Under the pieces are notes generated by a model. It saw nothing but the letters and a program-made list of their open reading frames with translations, had not been told where the DNA came from and searched no databases. A DNA stretch of 64,000 nucleotides from Leptasterias polaris (taxonomy: Eukaryota > Echinodermata > Asteroidea > Forcipulatida > Asteriidae): NCBI GenBank assembly GCA_037783415.1, contig JAZGTN010000086.1, positions 1,044,001 to 1,108,000 of the forward strand. Reading direction: 5' to 3'. The stretch's first letter is position 1, and each line of letters begins with the position of its first letter. Positions 26,401 through 31,019 of the stretch are shown piece by piece. A program made the translations under genes and the position numbers.

Positions 26401-27925
26401 AATTTATGAGTAACATGAAACAGACTAAAAAGGGGGATATCTGTGAAAAAAAGGAGAAGGCAAAGACAACAAAGTTGTTAGTAATTTCCTTCTTGGGTGT
26501 TCAGACCATGGGGTCGAATGATCTGGAGGCGCCTTATCCACAGTTTCTCCCAACTCGGACAATCAGTGTCTCTGTGGTTATCTGACAAACACAACATGGT
26601 TTATTTGGGTTAGACAGTCGATATTAGCTCCCCTCGGTATTGGAAGTTGACAAACTAGTTCCCTCGGTGAAACCATGTTATATTTTGGTATTACTGAATG
26701 TACTATTCTTGTGTCGTTCACAGGGAGTCGTTCCCAAGTTGAAGTCAAGGCAAACTGGTCACGGGCGAGGAAGAAGGACGGACCCCAAGCAACTGAGATC
26801 ACGGTGACGCCAAACAAACACCCAGCAGTCACGGTAAGCTTTCAGACCAGGAAGCTGCGATTCACATATACTTAGTGTGAGAGTTTGATCAATTATGTGC
26901 CATCCAGAGGAAAGTTGAACTCTTCATGGGTATGCAAAAACACGTCAAGGAATGCACATCATTCCATGTATCCGTATTGCGTACTCATACCTGCCAACTG
27001 TTCACATTTAGTTGGAATTGTCCAGAATTTTGAGATTGCAGGCCGCAAAAAATCTGAGCTCTCCTATTTCTAACAAGAGACAGCAATGAACAAAATCAAA
27101 AAGTTTTGGCAAAGAAGGCTGCCATTTGCTTGCGCCAGTAGAGATTTTCTTACGGGTTACAACGATTTTTGTACATTGTTTCCAATACATACAGTATTTG
27201 TATGTGTACATGTACATGTTCTAAGCTTTACTCGCTTGACTTCTTGCGTCGCTATCTGTGGACTCATAACATTTATGTTCCTATTTCTGAGGGCAGGTAT
27301 CCGTACTGCGTTGTCCGTAAAAAATATCTGCATTGCATGGTGTGTAAAGGCAAAGTATACCTTTGGTATTTGGAACTGTTTGATTGTTTTAATCTTAATT
27401 CTATATAAATGTAGATTTATTTACAATAAAACTAACCTGTGAAAATTTCATTTCAAAAGGTCATTACAATTTTAGATATTGCTGTAAATCCGGAGCAAAT
27501 ATGTTCATGCAGGAAGAATAATCCCTAATAGGAATACACAATCTGAGAAACGTTTCTGACAGAAACGCTTTTCATATTCAAATTTTGGGGCATAAAAAAT
27601 GATATATTTTTACATAACCACATTACTTTGAAGTGAAATGTTTCTCAAAAGGCTTTTTACTATCGAAAGCTGCTGTAGGCTTCTAACCGATGATTTTTTA
27701 TTGCCATTAATTTTAAAAGTGATAACCACACAACACATGATGAACACATGGGTTTCTGGCTGTATGCCTTTTTTCCAGGCACCTGAGGAGATTGTTCACT
27801 GCTGGGATTTATGTTTTGTTGTAAAATATAACTTTTTGTTTTTTTCTTGTCAGGTTGATCCATTTGGTCCCCCTGCATTGGCGCTGACTGCCCCAGGAAC
27901 AGAATCAGAGAAACCAGACCATTGA
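580..27925 (+). CDS. DCDC1: Doublecortin-domain protein, DCDC1-like (22 exons, 5' end outside window)
   Basis: Spliced gene read by hand: 22 exons with AG/GT borders, all in compatible phase, join into one open frame of about 1,206 residues ending in TGA at 27,923-27,925. Three DCX modules are visible: exons 6-8 (residues ~300-430), exons 15-17 (~835-957) and exon 20 (~1,072-1,140), with the usual KNG...RRLF/QLF...DGK...RDQL...GD/GE pattern. Ricin-B-like QxW segments lie in exons 3-5 and 11-12. DCX domains bind tubulin or microtubules, and DCX plus a ricin-type lectin region is the DCDC1 layout, so a cytoskeletal role is expected; that is family knowledge, not shown here. DCX modules 1 and 2 are interrupted by charged insertions (exons 7 and 17). 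The first window exon begins mid-codon, so the promoter and N-terminus are missing. Human DCDC1 is longer, which fits. Alternative: another DCX family member. Confidence 0.8.
1449..1812 (-). mobile_element. TTAA-flanked MITE, family 1
   Basis: TTAA at 1,449 and 1,809. Reverse orientation to the copies at 7,033 and 23,754. Contains a perfect central inverted repeat (CTGAGAAGCGTTACGGCCGT and its complement) and the shared tract with ACCGGAGCGAA. TTAA target duplication is typical of piggyBac-like non-autonomous elements. Confidence 0.75.
2176..2302. repeat. 12-bp minisatellite
   Basis: About ten to eleven copies of GTTGGAGCCCAG/A in the intron between exons 1 and 2. The open frames through it (WSPG, GAQV and WAPT repeats) are products of the repeat, not genes. 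Confidence 0.92.
2820..2971 (-). mobile_element. GGGCCC-type repeat, family b fragment
   Basis: Ends CAGAGCCATGAAATTGGGCCC and shares GAATTCGGCGGTAA-like sequence with the inverted copy at 28,471-28,705. Confidence 0.5.
2985..3444 (+). repeat. 232-bp tandem duplication including the start of exon 2
   Basis: Copy A 2,985-3,216 and copy B 3,217-3,444 share GCTAATCCAGTAGCTAGAGG through GGACCATGCCACAGCTGGCT. Copy A carries the exon 2 acceptor and the first ~43 exonic bases but no donor; copy B leads into the complete exon. Confidence 0.9.
3402..3529 (+). CDS. DCDC1: DCDC1-like window exon 2
   Basis: Enters phase 0 after TTTTTTCTATAACAG and ends at donor GTAAGA in phase 2. Encodes residues 53-94, including MPQLALAVIEKWKVHKQFAD. 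A second AG nine bases downstream (exon start 3,411) keeps the frame; the earlier one has the better pyrimidine tract. Its first ~43 bases are also present upstream in a 232-bp tandem duplication. Confidence 0.7.
3677..4070 (+). mobile_element. tRNA-derived SINE, family A
   Basis: tRNA-like head with GTGGCCGAGCG (A-box region) and GGGTTCGATTCCCGG (B box), a SINE body, and a tail AGATAAAGCGCTATATGAAA. Related copies on the opposite strand lie at 14,515-15,715, 16,678-17,093 and 21,604-21,869. The head does not fold as a normal tRNA, so it is not called as a tRNA gene. Confidence 0.75.
4580..4640 (+). CDS. DCDC1: DCDC1-like window exon 3 (61 nt, QxW motif)
   Basis: Acceptor TTTGAAACAG, donor GTAAGT. 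Completes an Arg codon, then encodes GNPFQQWEFSDDGFISS (residues ~95-115). The QQW plus DDGFI pattern is the hallmark of a ricin B-lectin-type repeat. Leaves in phase 0. Confidence 0.75.
4777..5078 (+). CDS. DCDC1: DCDC1-like window exon 4 (acidic linker)
   Basis: Acceptor CAACAG at 4,771-4,776; donor GTTGGT at 5,079 (weak at +3 to +6, but the only one that restores the frame to exon 5). Residues 116-215 start AEPELVLTYIETK, continue as a Met-rich then highly acidic Lys/Glu stretch, and end RHPWAKAQ. The next exon completes AQRWALKQE, again QxW-like. Confidence 0.75.
5100..6360 (+). repeat. TGAT-rich minisatellite filling intron 4
   Basis: Degenerate array of TTGATTCATTGATTTGGATG-like units about 1.25 kb long. 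From about 5,930 to 6,330 a higher-order unit of ~102 bp (containing TTATTAACTTGGATGGATTC) is repeated about four times. It ends ~40 bases before exon 5. Confidence 0.9.
6391..6641 (+). CDS. DCDC1: DCDC1-like window exon 5
   Basis: Acceptor CTCTTAACAG directly follows the TGAT-rich repeat array; donor GTATGT at 6,642. Residues 216-299 contain WALKQEKLENLGQW, NKLAYSWPVNAKGEW and DCDWPMEGYLIP, Trp-rich like the preceding lectin-type segment. Leaves in phase 1. Confidence 0.8.
7033..7428 (+). mobile_element. TTAA-flanked MITE, family 1
   Basis: TTAA at both ends with inverted termini (TTAAAGGTGCTGTATACG / GTGTACTGTGCCTTTAA). Central inverted repeat around GAAGCGTTTCTGTCAGAAAC. Lies 60 bp before exon 6. 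Confidence 0.85.
7488..7573 (+). CDS. DCDC1: DCDC1-like window exon 6 (DCX module 1, first part)
   Basis: Long pyrimidine tract then TTGTAG; donor GTAAGT. Encodes VPLRLRVLKNGEKDVQRM and HVIGPDLTN (residues 300-328), the N-terminal beta-strands of a DCX domain with the characteristic KNGE turn. Confidence 0.85.
7630..8300 (+). pseudogene. L2/CR1-type LINE 3' end, interrupted by a MITE
   Basis: Reads KLQRIQNSPARLVT up to 7,696, then after the MITE at 7,697-7,871 continues HITLILSTLHWLPVSKRIEF and YKSLNQPAPHYLQELLDPY. This is the conserved C-terminus of L2/CR1-type LINEs. The tail GCGCTATATAATATGATTT plus TTA repeats is typical. Decayed and non-functional. Confidence 0.75.
7697..7871. mobile_element. 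GGGCCC-type MITE nested in the LINE
   Basis: 175 bp with inverted ends GGGCCCAATTTTATAGAGC and GCTCTATGAAATTGGGCC. Splits the LINE reading frame. Confidence 0.85.
8310..8605 (-). pseudogene. LINE C-terminal remnant (one in-frame stop)
   Basis: On the - strand it reads DLARELRKIWPVKVKVVPVV, then LGKHLDEIGTTVREDLIQKA, a stop, and GTARILRKTLE. This is a common C-terminal stretch of animal LINE polyproteins; the clade is not assigned. It abuts exon 7. Confidence 0.65.
8625..8777 (+). CDS. DCDC1: DCDC1-like window exon 7 (charged insertion in DCX module 1)
   Basis: Symmetric phase 0-0 exon of 153 nt (51 codons), so it could be skipped without breaking the frame. Rich in Lys, Arg and Glu (SREKSLDRQEEEMTKRKQAK); interrupts DCX module 1. 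Acceptor TTGATGACAG, donor GTAAGA. A LINE remnant ends about 20 bases before the acceptor. Confidence 0.75.
8960..9235. mobile_element. GGGCCC-type MITE, full length
   Basis: 276 bp, ends GGGCCCATTTTCATCATAGA and CAGCTCTATGAAATTGGGCC, with many CTTAAGC/GCTTAAG motifs. Confidence 0.82.
9462..9708 (+). CDS. DCDC1: DCDC1-like window exon 8 (DCX module 1, second part)
   Basis: Encodes FLDRCTALLNLPFAARRLF then QDGKEHHNLDNLQRDQLAFV and SCGEAWSDP, a textbook second half of a DCX domain. Two AGs are close together; only the first (exon start 9,462) keeps phase 0. Donor GTGAGT at 9,709; leaves in phase 1. Confidence 0.88.
9931..10430. repeat. 54-59-bp minisatellite (9 units)
   Basis: Unit contains GGTGGGGCCGAGCGAACAAG and AGCCCATCCCATCGGTCTTG. 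Unit lengths alternate because CATTCAT is present or absent at the unit end. Lies in intron 8. Confidence 0.9.
10546..10708 (+). CDS. DCDC1: DCDC1-like window exon 9
   Basis: Acceptor TTCTATATAG, donor GTTCGT (weak). Residues 462-515: VLDVDGQLAAGSPLVVNP, then an acidic Pro/Glu stretch TPEPEDEENETEGDPYANL. Linker after DCX module 1. Confidence 0.75.
10994..11489. repeat. TACA tetranucleotide microsatellite, ~495 bp
   Basis: About 124 units, interrupted only once by ACATGTACAT near 11,404. The three long - strand MYVC-repeat frames across it are artefacts of the repeat. Confidence 0.97.
11576..11916 (+). mobile_element. TTAA-flanked MITE, family 2
   Basis: TTAA at 11,576 and 11,913. Shares ACATGGTATAAAGATGGTCA and CTTAAACTTTCACAGGTTTG with the copy at 22,662-23,006. 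A second, partial element with a family 3-like tract (AAATTTGGGCTTAATC) follows to about 12,130. Confidence 0.75.
12130..12640 (+). pseudogene. L2/CR1-type LINE 3' end
   Basis: Open frame 12,153-12,419 reads LVFKAMNGYSPSYICDLVQP, then GERSFQVAAAKIWNGLPHNV and FKSALKTHLF, the conserved LINE C-terminus. The 3' tail GGCGCTATATAAGACTTTG plus a TTA repeat ends the element. 5'-truncated. Confidence 0.85.
12788..12952 (+). CDS. DCDC1: DCDC1-like window exon 10
   Basis: Acceptor TTTTTCCACTTCAG, donor GTAAGG. Residues 516-570 include AHERAHMVSEQRAEGLKWPW and TNQDLYKKF. Phase 2 at both ends agrees with exons 9 and 11. Confidence 0.8.
13600..13745 (-). mobile_element. TTAA MITE, family 2 fragment
   Basis: Matches the reverse complement of the left part of the copy at 11,576 and ends TTGCACACCCTTTAA. 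The far end is missing. It ends about 90 bp before exon 11. Confidence 0.6.
13835..14032 (+). CDS. DCDC1: DCDC1-like window exon 11 (ricin-like segment)
   Basis: Strong acceptor (TTTTTTTTTACCCGCCAG) and donor GTAAGT. Residues 571-636 include FVFEDGFLAVKSAPYLVVGL and MRWEADTQG; the MRW...GFI pattern continues into exon 12 and resembles a QxW lectin repeat. Confidence 0.82.
14033..14130 (+). other. 98-nt intron made largely of a SINE tail
   Basis: From about 14,045 to 14,100 it reads AATAATGATAAGCACTTTG, then GCCTGTAGATACAGC and ATATGAAAACTAG, matching the 3' tail of the family A SINE at about 4,009-4,065. Only the splice borders appear to be original. Confidence 0.7.
14131..14348 (+). CDS. 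DCDC1: DCDC1-like window exon 12 (ricin-like segment)
   Basis: Follows a 98-nt intron. Residues 637-709: FIRSKANPDLVLGVQMPSIK, then QKWSYEKETGFM, a second QxW-type motif. Donor GTTGGT at 14,349; leaves in phase 1. Confidence 0.82.
14515..15715 (-). mobile_element. Family A SINE split by a TIR element
   Basis: SINE halves at 14,515-14,606 and 15,500-15,715 align end to end with the intact copy at 16,678-17,093. The right half carries the B-box complement (TACTCGAACCCACAC). Confidence 0.7.
14607..15499. mobile_element. TIR element CAGGGCTCGAATTT, ~893 bp
   Basis: Ends CAGGGCTCGAATTT and AAATTTCGAGCCCTG, flanked by CAAGG on both sides (14,602-14,606 and 15,500-15,504). CAGGG termini suggest a hAT-like non-autonomous element, but hAT duplications are normally 8 bp and only 5 match here. 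ACAAGACCG...TTGT-type subterminal copies occur near both ends. No transposase frame. Confidence 0.65.
15783..15910 (+). repeat. Dispersed ~125-bp repeat, copy 1
   Basis: Shares GGCAGTAGAATAAATAGCAA, AAGTAGATATACACATGGTG and flanks with 19,917-20,030. Unclassified. Confidence 0.7.
16004..16074 (+). CDS. DCDC1: DCDC1-like window exon 13 (71 nt)
   Basis: Acceptor TTTGTGTGTGTTTCAG, donor GTATGT. Encodes ITAANKANVCTFAVCGETP (residues 710-733). Phase 1 to phase 0. Confidence 0.78.
16678..17093 (-). mobile_element. Family A SINE, near full length
   Basis: Tail complement TATATAGCGCTTTATC at the left; tRNA-like head complement at the right (ACTTGAACCCACACCC ... CTCAGCCACGACACGCC). Confidence 0.75.
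17140..17460 (+). repeat. ~200-bp tandem duplication in intron 13
   Basis: AATTCAGTTTTGTGAT...CATTTTCCAATAGA...TTACAAGTCTCTA occurs at about 17,140 and again at 17,343, moderately diverged. Confidence 0.7.
17269..17330 (+). repeat. Decoy copy of the exon 14 acceptor region
   Basis: AAGATTGTGCACAGAATGTG, CTCTTTTGTTT and GTCAGGGTTTT are repeated at 17,966-18,025, where they form the real acceptor of exon 14. The upstream copy has the acceptor but not the following coding sequence. Confidence 0.75.
18019..18204 (+). CDS. DCDC1: DCDC1-like window exon 14 (Cys-rich)
   Basis: Symmetric phase 0 exon of 62 codons. Encodes GFVVMGVKSSEPLMVCAACA and ends KMIGCFQCLSGK: two CxxC pairs about 45 residues apart with another Cys between, which could bind a metal (inference). 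Donor GTAACG; a TTAA-flanked MITE starts 11 nt downstream. Confidence 0.8.
18215..18597 (+). mobile_element. TTAA-flanked MITE, family 1
   Basis: TTAA at 18,215 and 18,594. Starts 11 nt after the exon 14 donor. Shares CAATAAAACTAACCTGTGAA and the central inverted repeat GAGAAACGTTTCTGACAGAA with other copies. Confidence 0.8.
19018..19224 (+). CDS. DCDC1: DCDC1-like window exon 15 (start of DCX module 2)
   Basis: Acceptor CATTCTACAG, donor GTAAGG; 69 codons, phase 0 at both ends. The first half looks helical (YDKELRRLRQMSSARIIARE); the second half, AVRILAHRNGDGRTTEGILM, is the DCX NG turn and first strands. Confidence 0.83.
19239..19680. mobile_element. MITE with 35-bp TIRs (ATATGTGACCCGCTCTG)
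   Basis: Left end ATATGTGACCCGCTCTGTGA continuing through GAGTCAGATGT; the right end is its reverse complement at 19,645-19,680. Begins 14 nt after the exon 15 donor. Holds a ~23-nt A run. Confidence 0.82.
19680..20035 (+). repeat. Two dispersed repeats
   Basis: 19,680-19,805 matches 37,100-37,225 (GAGCTCCTGGTAAATGGAGT) and its inverted copy at 59,560-59,670. 19,917-20,030 matches 15,783-15,910. Confidence 0.7.
20198..20351 (+). CDS. DCDC1: DCDC1-like window exon 16 (DCX module 2)
   Basis: Encodes LLDQCTYHLQLSTAGRRIYT, then QDGTLILTVSDLIHWNLACY: the DCX pattern Cys-Thr...RR...DG, with DLIHWNL where other modules have LQRDQL. The donor GTGAGT at 20,352 is the first unit-like motif of an 18-bp minisatellite. 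Confidence 0.85.
20352..20845 (+). repeat. 18-bp minisatellite starting at the exon 16 donor
   Basis: Unit GATGAGTAGTGGTGAGCG, changing to GAGTGAATGGTGGTGAGT in the last third. Nearly every unit contains GGTGAG, identical to the start of the real donor at 20,352. The HSPPFT/LLIRSP - strand frame is an artefact. Confidence 0.92.
20985..21165 (-). pseudogene. LINE C-terminal remnant
   Basis: - strand reads RGRPKMSYTGVLQKDTG and ESTDELATLMQDR, a frequent LINE C-terminus (RTE/CR1-like; clade uncertain). Confidence 0.6.
21345..21470 (+). CDS. DCDC1: DCDC1-like window exon 17 (DCX module 2 end)
   Basis: Starts with a Lys/Glu-rich insertion (GEKKEKNGDKRKESLDLK), then RIPVEVWVSCGEQFARPE, the closing strand and CGE motif of the DCX domain. 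Donor GTAAGT. Confidence 0.82.
21604..21869 (-). mobile_element. Family A SINE
   Basis: Reverse-strand copy with B-box complement GACTCGAACCCACACTCTG and head complement CTCGGCCAAGACACGCC. The tail end is missing. Confidence 0.7.
21965..22092 (-). mobile_element. tRNA-derived SINE, family B
   Basis: Complement of a tRNA-like head (TTTGAACCAACGACCTC ... CGGCGCTCTACCA) plus a GGGTTGAACAAAGAAAAATT body shared with 45,241-45,380. Confidence 0.6.
22260..22361 (+). CDS. DCDC1: DCDC1-like window exon 18 (coiled-coil-like)
   Basis: Residues 958-991, YRRKLLLQQREERAGVLLEL then EKEKHILRQMQ: strongly helical and charged, likely a short coiled coil. Acceptor CTATTTCAG; donor GTATAA. Confidence 0.78.
22662..23006 (+). 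mobile_element. TTAA-flanked MITE, family 2
   Basis: TTAA at 22,662 and 23,003; about 85% similar by eye to 11,576-11,916. Central palindrome GGTCTCGCGAGACC. Confidence 0.78.
23150..23440 (+). pseudogene. RTE-type LINE C-terminal remnant
   Basis: Reads KSKRWRWAGHLARRYDNRWA, NWTPRNRTRKRGRQNSRW and RDELST, matching the KW.WAGHIARM...RGRP..RW.D pattern of RTE-type LINEs, with stops. Confidence 0.75.
23754..24126 (+). mobile_element. TTAA MITE, family 1 (right TTAA degenerate)
   Basis: Left end TTAAAGGTGCTGTATACG; right end CGTATACAGACCCTTCAA. Ends 33 nt before the exon 19 acceptor. Confidence 0.78.
24160..24398 (+). CDS. DCDC1: DCDC1-like window exon 19
   Basis: Acceptor TATATTTTTATTAG; donor GTAAGC. 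Residues 992-1,071: MEGPQYISTLSPDAPVMVDG, then a helical Gln/Lys stretch HQLENHLQEVKGQQKQQANH. A TTAA MITE ends about 33 bases before the acceptor, so the branch point may lie in transposon-derived sequence. Confidence 0.8.
24761..25018 (+). repeat. ~85-bp tandem repeat, 3 units
   Basis: Units start AAGGTATTTATGAATGGGAG at 24,761, 24,847 and 24,932. Each holds GTGACTCAG, which contains an AP-1-like TGACTCA. Confidence 0.9.
25164..25389 (+). CDS. DCDC1: DCDC1-like window exon 20 (DCX module 3)
   Basis: One exon holds a whole DCX domain: KRVKAYKNGDPSDKWAFVWG, then LRKMAVQLFTADGRKL, FEEIKRDQLVCVSYGDHF (residues 1,072-1,140). Donor GTGAGA at 25,390. Confidence 0.9.
25390..26723 (+). other. Intron 20, little recognisable
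   Basis: No coding exon, SINE or TTAA element seen. There is a G run (10) near 26,310 and a short dispersed tract near 26,160-26,215 (GACCCGAGCAAAGTCTTTC) that also occurs, diverged and partly inverted, at 18,775-18,865. Confidence 0.5.
26724..26833 (+). CDS. DCDC1: DCDC1-like window exon 21
   Basis: Acceptor GTCGTTCACAG; donor GTAAGC. Encodes a basic tail, QVEVKANWSRARKKDGPQAT (residues 1,147-1,183), just after DCX module 3. Confidence 0.8.
27343..27735 (+). mobile_element. TTAA MITE, family 1, degenerate ends
   Basis: Shares ACAATAAAACTAACCTGTGA, AATCTGAGAAACGTTTCTGA and CATTAATTTTAAAAGTGAT with 18,215-18,597. No clean TTAA at either end. Confidence 0.65.
27854..27925 (+). CDS. DCDC1: DCDC1-like window exon 22 (C-terminus, stop)
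   Basis: Acceptor preceded by TTTTTTTCTTGTCAG. Encodes VDPFGPPALALTAPGTESEK then PDH and TGA. The last ~15 coding bases and the stop are also present in an 84-bp tandem duplication that extends into the 3' UTR. Confidence 0.8.
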   Translation, partial: VDPFGPPALALTAPGTESEKPDH

Positions 27926-28057
27926 GTGTATTGTGCTGTGGCCATCTTGGACATACACCCTGACTTCATGATGGTAAAGAAAGGGATGATTCAGAAACCA
28001 GACCATTGAGTGTTTTATGCTGTGGCCATCTTGGACACACACCCTGACTTCATGATG
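27909..28057 (+). repeat. 84-bp tandem duplication over the stop codon
   Basis: AAACCAGACCATTGAGTGT at 27,911 recurs at 27,995, together with GCTGTGGCCATCTTGGACA and CACCCTGACTTCATGATG. Confidence 0.9.
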
Positions 28058-28300
28058 AAAACAAGAGATGAGTCTCTACCAGGGGAACAGACTGTTTCTC
28101 TTGCTAAGTGTCAGTTTCGACCCAGTACTCTGTAATGTGTTCCTGAGTTTAAACTCAGATTTTATTTGATTGCTATGCTTTGTGTCCATTTTATTTTGAA
28201 GGCTGAATGTAAATACTCATTTTAATGCTTCGGCTTGTGGCAATATATTGTTTAAATATTTGAAGATATAAACCTTGTAAAACATTAGTTAAAAAAAAGA
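27926..28300 (+). other. Probable 3' UTR of the DCDC1-like gene
   Basis: Non-coding sequence after the stop. The cleavage site is not clear: no canonical AATAAA occurs before 28,300, and an A-rich stretch near 28,290 follows ATATAAA. The AATAAA at 28,915-28,920 lies inside a MITE. The boundary is a guess. Confidence 0.35.
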
Positions 28301-28470
28301 GAGGAAAAGTTGGATTTGAAATGAAGCAAGTAAGGTTTGCTGTGAGACCATGTTCATGAAAAATCTCTCTCTATGAGTTGTGGTGGTTCTAAAAAGACCG
28401 ATGGCATACTGATCGACGGAAATTGCAGTCTTAGTTAATCAATTTCCAAACTTTAGTTGTTACACCAACG

Positions 28471-28705
28471 GGGCCCTATTTCATGGCTGTGTTTACCACC
28501 GAATTCTGCGCTTGTGATCACCATTCTTCGCTTACAAGGCAAGCGGCGAATTTCTGCTCTAGCTGTGTAATCGAAGAATGCCTCAAGCGTGGAGTCACAC
28601 GGGCAAAAGCAAAAATAACCTGCTAGCCCATGAAAGACGCTTGAATTAAGCGCGGAATTCCCTGCTTCCGTAAGCACCACTTCCTTTACTAAAGAAAGTG
28701 GGCCC
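28471..28705 (+). mobile_element. GGGCCC-type repeat, family b
   Basis: Begins GGGCCCTATTTCATGGCTG and ends AAGAAAGTGGGCCC; shares the ACCGAATTCTGCGCTTG tract with 2,820-2,971. Confidence 0.6.
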
Positions 28706-28852
28706 AGTTCTTTTCAGAACCACCATACCTCATAGAAAGAGTTTTGTCAACATGGTGACACTTCAAACCCTCTTAAAGAATAACATAATCTTTAATTAGA
28801 GTAATTGGACGAAGAAGTTACTTGAAATACTGGTTGAGGCTCCATGGGTTAC

Positions 28853-29283
28853 TTAGAAGGTAGGGTCCTGGATTGATATTGTCAGCGTACTGCTGATTTA
28901 CAGGCCAAATCATAAATAAAGTGAAAGTTTCAGCTGAATACAGTGTTGACTTGTTGAGAAAACAGCAACAAAACTGTCAAAATATTTTCATAAAGAACGT
29001 CAAATTCATCCACGTTTAGCCAGGTGACAGCGAGTATCAACCGCATCTCTCAAACGGACTCCACGAAATTTGAATCTCCAAAAGTTGCCTGAAGGCGATC
29101 TTTAGAGATTCAAATTTTTCCACATACTTTTACTGATTTCTAATCAACAGAGGGGGCTCTTCAGATGAAGTAATTTCACAGGATGCTCACAACCATTACC
29201 GTCTTTATAACAAGTAGGCTTTCAGATAAAAACTACTAAGACATTTTTTCAGGGTCGTTACCAAAGTATGACCCTACCTTTAA
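28853..29283 (+). mobile_element. TTAA-type MITE, family 4
   Basis: Inverted ends AAGGTAGGGTC / GACCCTACCTTTAA, right TTAA intact, left degenerate (TTAG). Central inverted repeat ATTTGAATCTC / GAGATTCAAAT. Related fragment at 22,095-22,249. Confidence 0.65.
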
Positions 29284-29425
29284 TGGTGGTAATTTCAACA
29301 TGACTCCTTAATTTAATGGTGGACATACCGTAATTTCAACATGACTCCTTAATTTAATGGTGGACATACCGTAATTTCAACATGACTCCTTAATTTAATG
29401 GTGGACATACCGTAATTTTAACATG
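29280..29425 (+). repeat. 41-bp tandem repeat, ~3.5 units
   Basis: Unit contains CATGACTCCTTAATTTAATG and ACATACCGTAATTTCAA; repeats start at 29,299, 29,340 and 29,381, directly after the MITE. Confidence 0.9.
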
Positions 29426-29769
29426 ACTCCAACAAATTTGGATCCTAGTTTCAGACCCTTTTTTTTCAGCAAATGACTCTCGCCCCTTATTTCACATGAA
29501 ATGTTCTTTCTGGAAAGCCAAGAAAAGCCAAGAATAAATTTATTCTTCCTTAGATTTTGGTTCTCCTAATAATTGGGTCCTTTCTTTTATGAAGCTGAAA
29601 TACTCGGGATCAAACATTCCCATTTGTACATTCCTGTTGTTCAACCCCAAATTAATTAGTCAGTTTTCATTGTGGTTTATTACTGAATATTAAACCATTG
29701 AGTTTTTGATAAGGAACCAAGTTTATTAAAGTCATTTTTTTGCTTAGTACAGTCTAACTTTTGCTTGGC

Positions 29770-30065
29770 GGAAACAGCATGCCACCTAAAATGCTGTGTA
29801 ATGTACAATGCTTTAAAATGGTACACTGTAAACAGCGCCGTAACATGGGTAAACAATTGTTCTAGCCAAGACCCTTTTTATGTAGTTTACTGTTTGTTAT
29901 AATATTATGTGGCGTTAGTGTAAAAACACATTGTACATGGAAAAATAGTGTTAAAAACATTAACATTATCACAATCAAACTCTGGAAACTTCCAATCCCA
30001 AAAGTCATCGACTGAAAGGGGGGAGTGTCCTCCTACTGACTCAACTTTCCAAGAAGTATACATTT
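29770..30065 (+). repeat. Dispersed repeat, copy 1
   Basis: Matches 52,695-53,050 in direct orientation (AATGGTACACTGTAAACAGC, TTATAATATTATGTGG, AAGTCATCGACTGAAAGG). Relative to copy 2, about 30 bases are missing before CTACTGACTCAACTT. Confidence 0.85.
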
Positions 30066-30129
30066 AACAATTTTACTTCAACCAAAAATAAAAATTGAAT
30101 TGATACTGTTGTGATAGATGTTAAATTTG

Positions 30130-30305
30130 CATCGGGGATAAACAATATTAATTGGTTTTACCCACACACCGACGTGTGTTTTAAGCACTGCATACTCGGT
30201 GCTTTCTGAACAAAAAATTACACTGCATTATTACCAGGGTGGGATTCGAACCCACGACCTTTGCCATTCTTGACAGTTGTTTTGCCACTATACAGCTATT
30301 GTTGT
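30130..30305 (-). mobile_element. tRNA-derived SINE, family C
   Basis: Complement of a tRNA-like head (GGATTCGAACCCACGACC) and body (GTTTTAAGCACTGCATACTC), related to 38,500-38,900. Confidence 0.6.
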
Positions 30306-30576
30306 GTCTTTGCATTTTATATCAGAAAGTCAAAACACTTTTAGTTTCTTGCATTCTCAAGTAGAGCGTATGCAGTAATGTGGTCAGTGTTTACTGTGGA
30401 ATGTGATCCCACCACAGGGATCACAAAACAATGTCAGTGCTGTAGATTACGTCAAACAATGGAGGTACATAAAGACAGGTCGAAAGACCACAACACATTA
30501 AACGGTCACGTTGCCTTGGATTGGGCGATTTGGGCTATGAAAAGCGTTTGAAACCGTTTGTTATTAAATGCATTAT

Positions 30577-30804
30577 GGTTAGAAAGATGTTTTAAAAGTA
30601 GATTATAATGATCCACATAAATATGCCTCAAAATTGCGTGGTTTTCCTTTTACTTCGTGAACTAACACGGCCCGCCATTTAGTAGAGCCAAATTTTCGAC
30701 TCTACAAAATGGCGGACCGTGTTAGTTCGCAAAGTAAAAGGAAAACCACGCAATTTGAGGCATATTTGTGTGGATCATTATACTTTTATAACATCATTCT
30801 AACC
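30577..30804. mobile_element. Fold-back element, ~108-nt arms, 12-nt loop
   Basis: Left arm GGTTAGAAAGATG...GCCATTTAGTAGAG pairs with right arm CTCTACAAAATGGC...CATTCTAACC across loop CCAAATTTTCGA. Arms differ at only a few positions. No coding capacity. Confidence 0.85.
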
Positions 30805-31019
30805 AGTGCTTTGTACGTACGGTATTTAGTATTTATACATAAAACAATACAAGATCTAAACATTTTGAAAAATAACGTAACAAATAGCCCGATCCATACA
30901 AGACGAAAAACTCTGTTCCCTATGATTTGAATGGAATCGTGATTTTTCCAAACGTTTTTTATTTATTTGAATTAAAAAACTAAACTCGATTTGGAGAATT
31001 TATTCCAAACTGCATGTTG

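Noticed and set aside
28915..28920. AATAAA as the poly(A) signal of the DCX gene
   Set aside because: It lies inside a MITE about 1 kb after the stop; use is possible but cannot be supported from sequence.
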